A stretch of 32,223 nucleotides of DNA, taken from NCBI GenBank assembly GCA_019237415.1, contig JAFAHD010000067.1, positions 1 to 32,223 on the forward strand. The letters run 5' to 3'. This document shows positions 30,532-32,223 of this stretch, piece after piece. The notes under the pieces are model-generated. The model was not told where the DNA came from. It searched no databases and saw nothing but the letters and a program-made list of their open reading frames with translations. Both the position numbers and the translations under genes were made by a program. Origin of the DNA: Vulcanimicrobiota bacterium (GTDB lineage Bacteria > Vulcanimicrobiota > Vulcanimicrobiia > Eremiobacterales > Eremiobacteraceae). Numbering within the stretch: the first letter of the stretch is position 1; each line of letters starts with the position of its first letter.

Positions 30532-31332
30532 TTGAGCATCAACGCGGCTAGCATCACGTTCCCCACGTTGTTCGTGCTTCTTCTGGTCCTCGCGGCGGGC
30601 GCAATCACGTTTTTCGTGGCGCGAATGGTCCGAGGGCCGGGAGCCGACGATGCACCGTTCGGCGTCATCCAAGCCGGCGCGTTCGGCTTGATCGGGCTGC
30701 TGCTGGGGTTCTCATTTTCGCTCGCGGTCGGGCGCTACGATCAGCGCCGCGCCGTCACGGTGAAAGAGGCAAACGCGATCGGCACGACTGCGCTGCGCGT
30801 GCAGCTGCTCGAGCAGCCGGTCGAGCAGCAGATGTGGACGGTGCTGCGCGAGTACGCGGCGGCGCGTTACGACTTCGCATCGGCTGTGGCGGGGCAAAGA
30901 GACGAGCCTGCGCGCAGGTCGACCAAGCTGCAAGAACAGATGTGGGCACTCGCGATGCGCGCGGCGCACGACGACCCGCGCTCGACGATGACGCCGTTGT
31001 TCATCGCGACGCTCAATGATACGATCGACGTGAGCGCGGAACAGGCCGCAGCGCTGAATGCGACGATCCCAGCTCAAGTGTTGAACGTCCTCGTGCTCGT
31101 GATGCTGCTGGCCGCTTCGCTGCTCGGCGCGCATTTCGGCAGGACGGGTCGTTTCGAAATCATCCCTTTCACCGCGTTCGCGTTGATGCTCGCGCTCACG
31201 TATGCGGTCATCCTGGATCTGGATCAGCCGCAGCGCGGGTTCATCAAAGTGCCGCTCGATCCGTTGAGCAGCGTGAAAGCGCAGCTGAGCGGCCCGATTC
31301 CTTCGCCGACGGCGCCGCCGATCACGCGCTAG
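30532..31332 (+). CDS. DUF4239 (bestrophin-like) membrane protein
   Basis: 266 residues. Two N-terminal membrane spans (FPTLFVLLLVLAAGAITFFVA; AGAFGLIGLLLGFSFSLAV) precede GRYDQRRAVTVKEANAIGTTALRV, the hallmark of DUF4239. A cytoplasmic helical domain follows, then two further spans (VLNVLVLVMLLAASLLGAHF; IIPFTAFALMLALTYAVIL) and LDQPQRGFIKVPLDPL, another conserved segment. The family is related to bestrophin anion channels by sequence databases but its role is unknown. The start is TTG 30532, with GGAGG 12 bases upstream, rather far. The next gene starts five bases after the stop (GTG 31337 / ATG 31340). Confidence 0.85.
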   Translation: MSINAASITFPTLFVLLLVLAAGAITFFVARMVRGPGADDAPFGVIQAGAFGLIGLLLGFSFSLAVGRYDQRRAVTVKEANAIGTTALRVQLLEQPVEQQMWTVLREYAAARYDFASAVAGQRDEPARRSTKLQEQMWALAMRAAHDDPRSTMTPLFIATLNDTIDVSAEQAAALNATIPAQVLNVLVLVMLLAASLLGAHFGRTGRFEIIPFTAFALMLALTYAVILDLDQPQRGFIKVPLDPLSSVKAQLSGPIPSPTAPPITR

Positions 31333-31339
31333 CGTCGTG

Positions 31340-32223
31340 ATGGACGGGTCAGTCCAGTCGCTCGCCCAAGCGCAGGCGATCGCGCCCGACCTATGGACGA
31401 CGTTGCGCGGCGTCTTCCGGCTGGATCCGCACGCATTCACCGCCAGCTTGGCGCTCAAGGACGCGCCGTTGGTCGCCGCGGCGATCGTGCTGCTGGCCGC
31501 TCTGTCGGAAACCGTCGGGCAAAGCGTCGTGCTGTTCGCGAACCGCATCAAACCTGGGCGCTTCGTGTTCAGCTTGCTGGTGTCGGCCCTGCTGTTCGCG
31601 TTCGGTTACGTGTTCTTGACGCTCTCGACGTGGGCCATCACGCTGCTGCCGCTCGCCACGAAGGTATCGCTGCGATCGCTCGCCATCGTGTATGCGTTCA
31701 GCTACGCGCCGCTGGTGCTTGGATTCTTCGAGGCTGTGCCGTATCTCGGTGTCGCCATCGGCTGGTTCTTGCGCATTTGGTTCTTGCTCGCGTCATTGGT
31801 CGGCGTTGCGGCGGTCGGCCATCTCGCGCTGCCCGACGCCGTGCTCTACGTCGGTTTGGGGTGGCTCGTCACGGTGGTGGGAAGACAGACGGTGGGGCGG
31901 CCGCTCGCGCGGCTCACGCAATGGATCATGAGTGCGGTTGCGGGGGTCACGTTCGAGTCTGATGAGAGCAAGGCGATTTCGGGAGCGCAGTCCGCGAAGC
32001 CGGAGGAGAATGCCGAGTCCGTTGTTGGTTCAGCGACGCTGCCGCCGGCCAGCGCGGCGACCGCGCGCAGCAACCACCCGTGGACGAGCCGCTGGCAAGT
32101 CATCGCCACCGCGCTGGGCTTCATCGTGGTCGCCGTCATCACCGCGGTAGCGATCAAGCCGCTGCAGAACGTGTTGTTCGGATGGACGGGCCACTTGCCG
32201 GGACCGCTTCGCTTGCCGTTCGA
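31340..32223 (+). CDS. Multi-pass membrane protein (YIP1-like), cut by window edge
   Basis: Reading from ATG 31340 (or GTG 31337) the frame stays open to the end, at least 294 codons. Hydrophobic segments are at about residues 44-66 (PLVAAAIVLLAALSETVG), 78-105, 110-135 (SLAIVYAFSYAPLVLGFFEA), 138-160 and 170-180. A polar, Ser/Glu/Ala-rich stretch (about 205-245) follows, then another span near 258-275 (VIATALGFIVVAVITAVAI). YAFSYAPLVLGFFEAVP is reminiscent of YIP1-family proteins. Function unknown. It starts seven bases after DUF4239, so the two are likely one transcript. The C-terminus lies outside the window. Confidence 0.7.
   Translation, partial: MDGSVQSLAQAQAIAPDLWTTLRGVFRLDPHAFTASLALKDAPLVAAAIVLLAALSETVGQSVVLFANRIKPGRFVFSLLVSALLFAFGYVFLTLSTWAITLLPLATKVSLRSLAIVYAFSYAPLVLGFFEAVPYLGVAIGWFLRIWFLLASLVGVAAVGHLALPDAVLYVGLGWLVTVVGRQTVGRPLARLTQWIMSAVAGVTFESDESKAISGAQSAKPEENAESVVGSATLPPASAATARSNHPWTSRWQVIATALGFIVVAVITAVAIKPLQNVLFGWTGHLPGPLRLPF

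Noticed and set aside
1-32223. CRISPR array, insertion sequence, integrase or phage genes
   Set aside because: No regularly spaced repeats, transposase motifs or phage-type proteins were found on either strand.

Overview
The window is a dense, GC-rich bacterial chromosome segment with very short gaps, many ATGA/GTGA/TTGA stop-start overlaps and frequent GTG/TTG starts. It has no insertion sequence, phage gene or CRISPR array, and no stretch over 300 bases lacks a gene. The conserved gene order (tRNA-Cys, recG-rsmD-coaD; DUF177-rpmF-fab genes; ffh-rpsP-khpA-rimM) together with exonuclease/GIY-YIG fusion, DUF4239 and DUF5996 genes suggests an uncultured high-GC lineage of the Terrabacteria type, for example Candidatus Eremiobacterota. 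That placement is an inference from style and gene content; no phylogenetic marker was compared.

Layout. Bases 1-455 (minus) hold the 5' part of an ATP-dependent DNA ligase. tRNA-Cys(GCA) sits at 629-703. A plus-strand housekeeping run follows: recG, rsmD, coaD, a coiled-coil protein and a PDZ/S16 Lon-like membrane protease, which runs 265 nt into a convergent EamA transporter gene. A consensus sigma-70 promoter (TTGACA-17-TATAAT) at 6469-6497 with a leader hairpin begins a transcription unit of DUF177/YceD, rpmF, fabH, fabD, fabG and acpP. It is followed by ffh, rpsP, a khpA with a long acidic N-terminal extension, rimM, a proline-dehydrogenase-family gene and a DapA-family aldolase. This links ribosome and protein-export genes with fatty-acid initiation.

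From about 14.9 kb the content becomes accessory: a secreted protein of three cysteine-paired FnIII-like modules, an alpha/beta hydrolase, a DEDDh exonuclease/GIY-YIG fusion, an unlisted 48-residue membrane protein antisense to the fusion's 3' end, a Pro-rich secreted protein, a fumarylacetoacetase-family hydrolase, a flavin disulfide reductase coupled to a methyltransferase and a 2-hydroxyacid dehydrogenase, a family-5 uracil-DNA glycosylase coupled to an extended SDR, a VIT/CCC1-type transporter behind an 11-codon leader ORF, OsmC, a secreted retropepsin-like protein, an epimerase, DUF5996, an RMD1/DUF155-like membrane-anchored protein, a DUF4239 protein and a truncated multi-pass membrane protein at the right edge.

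Most interesting for follow-up: the proline-dehydrogenase/aldolase pair, whose active-site change is compatible with hydroxyproline breakdown; the acidic KhpA; the hidden small membrane protein; the leader of the DUF177-rpmF-fab unit; and the VIT leader ORF. No clearly new multi-gene defence or mobile system was seen.
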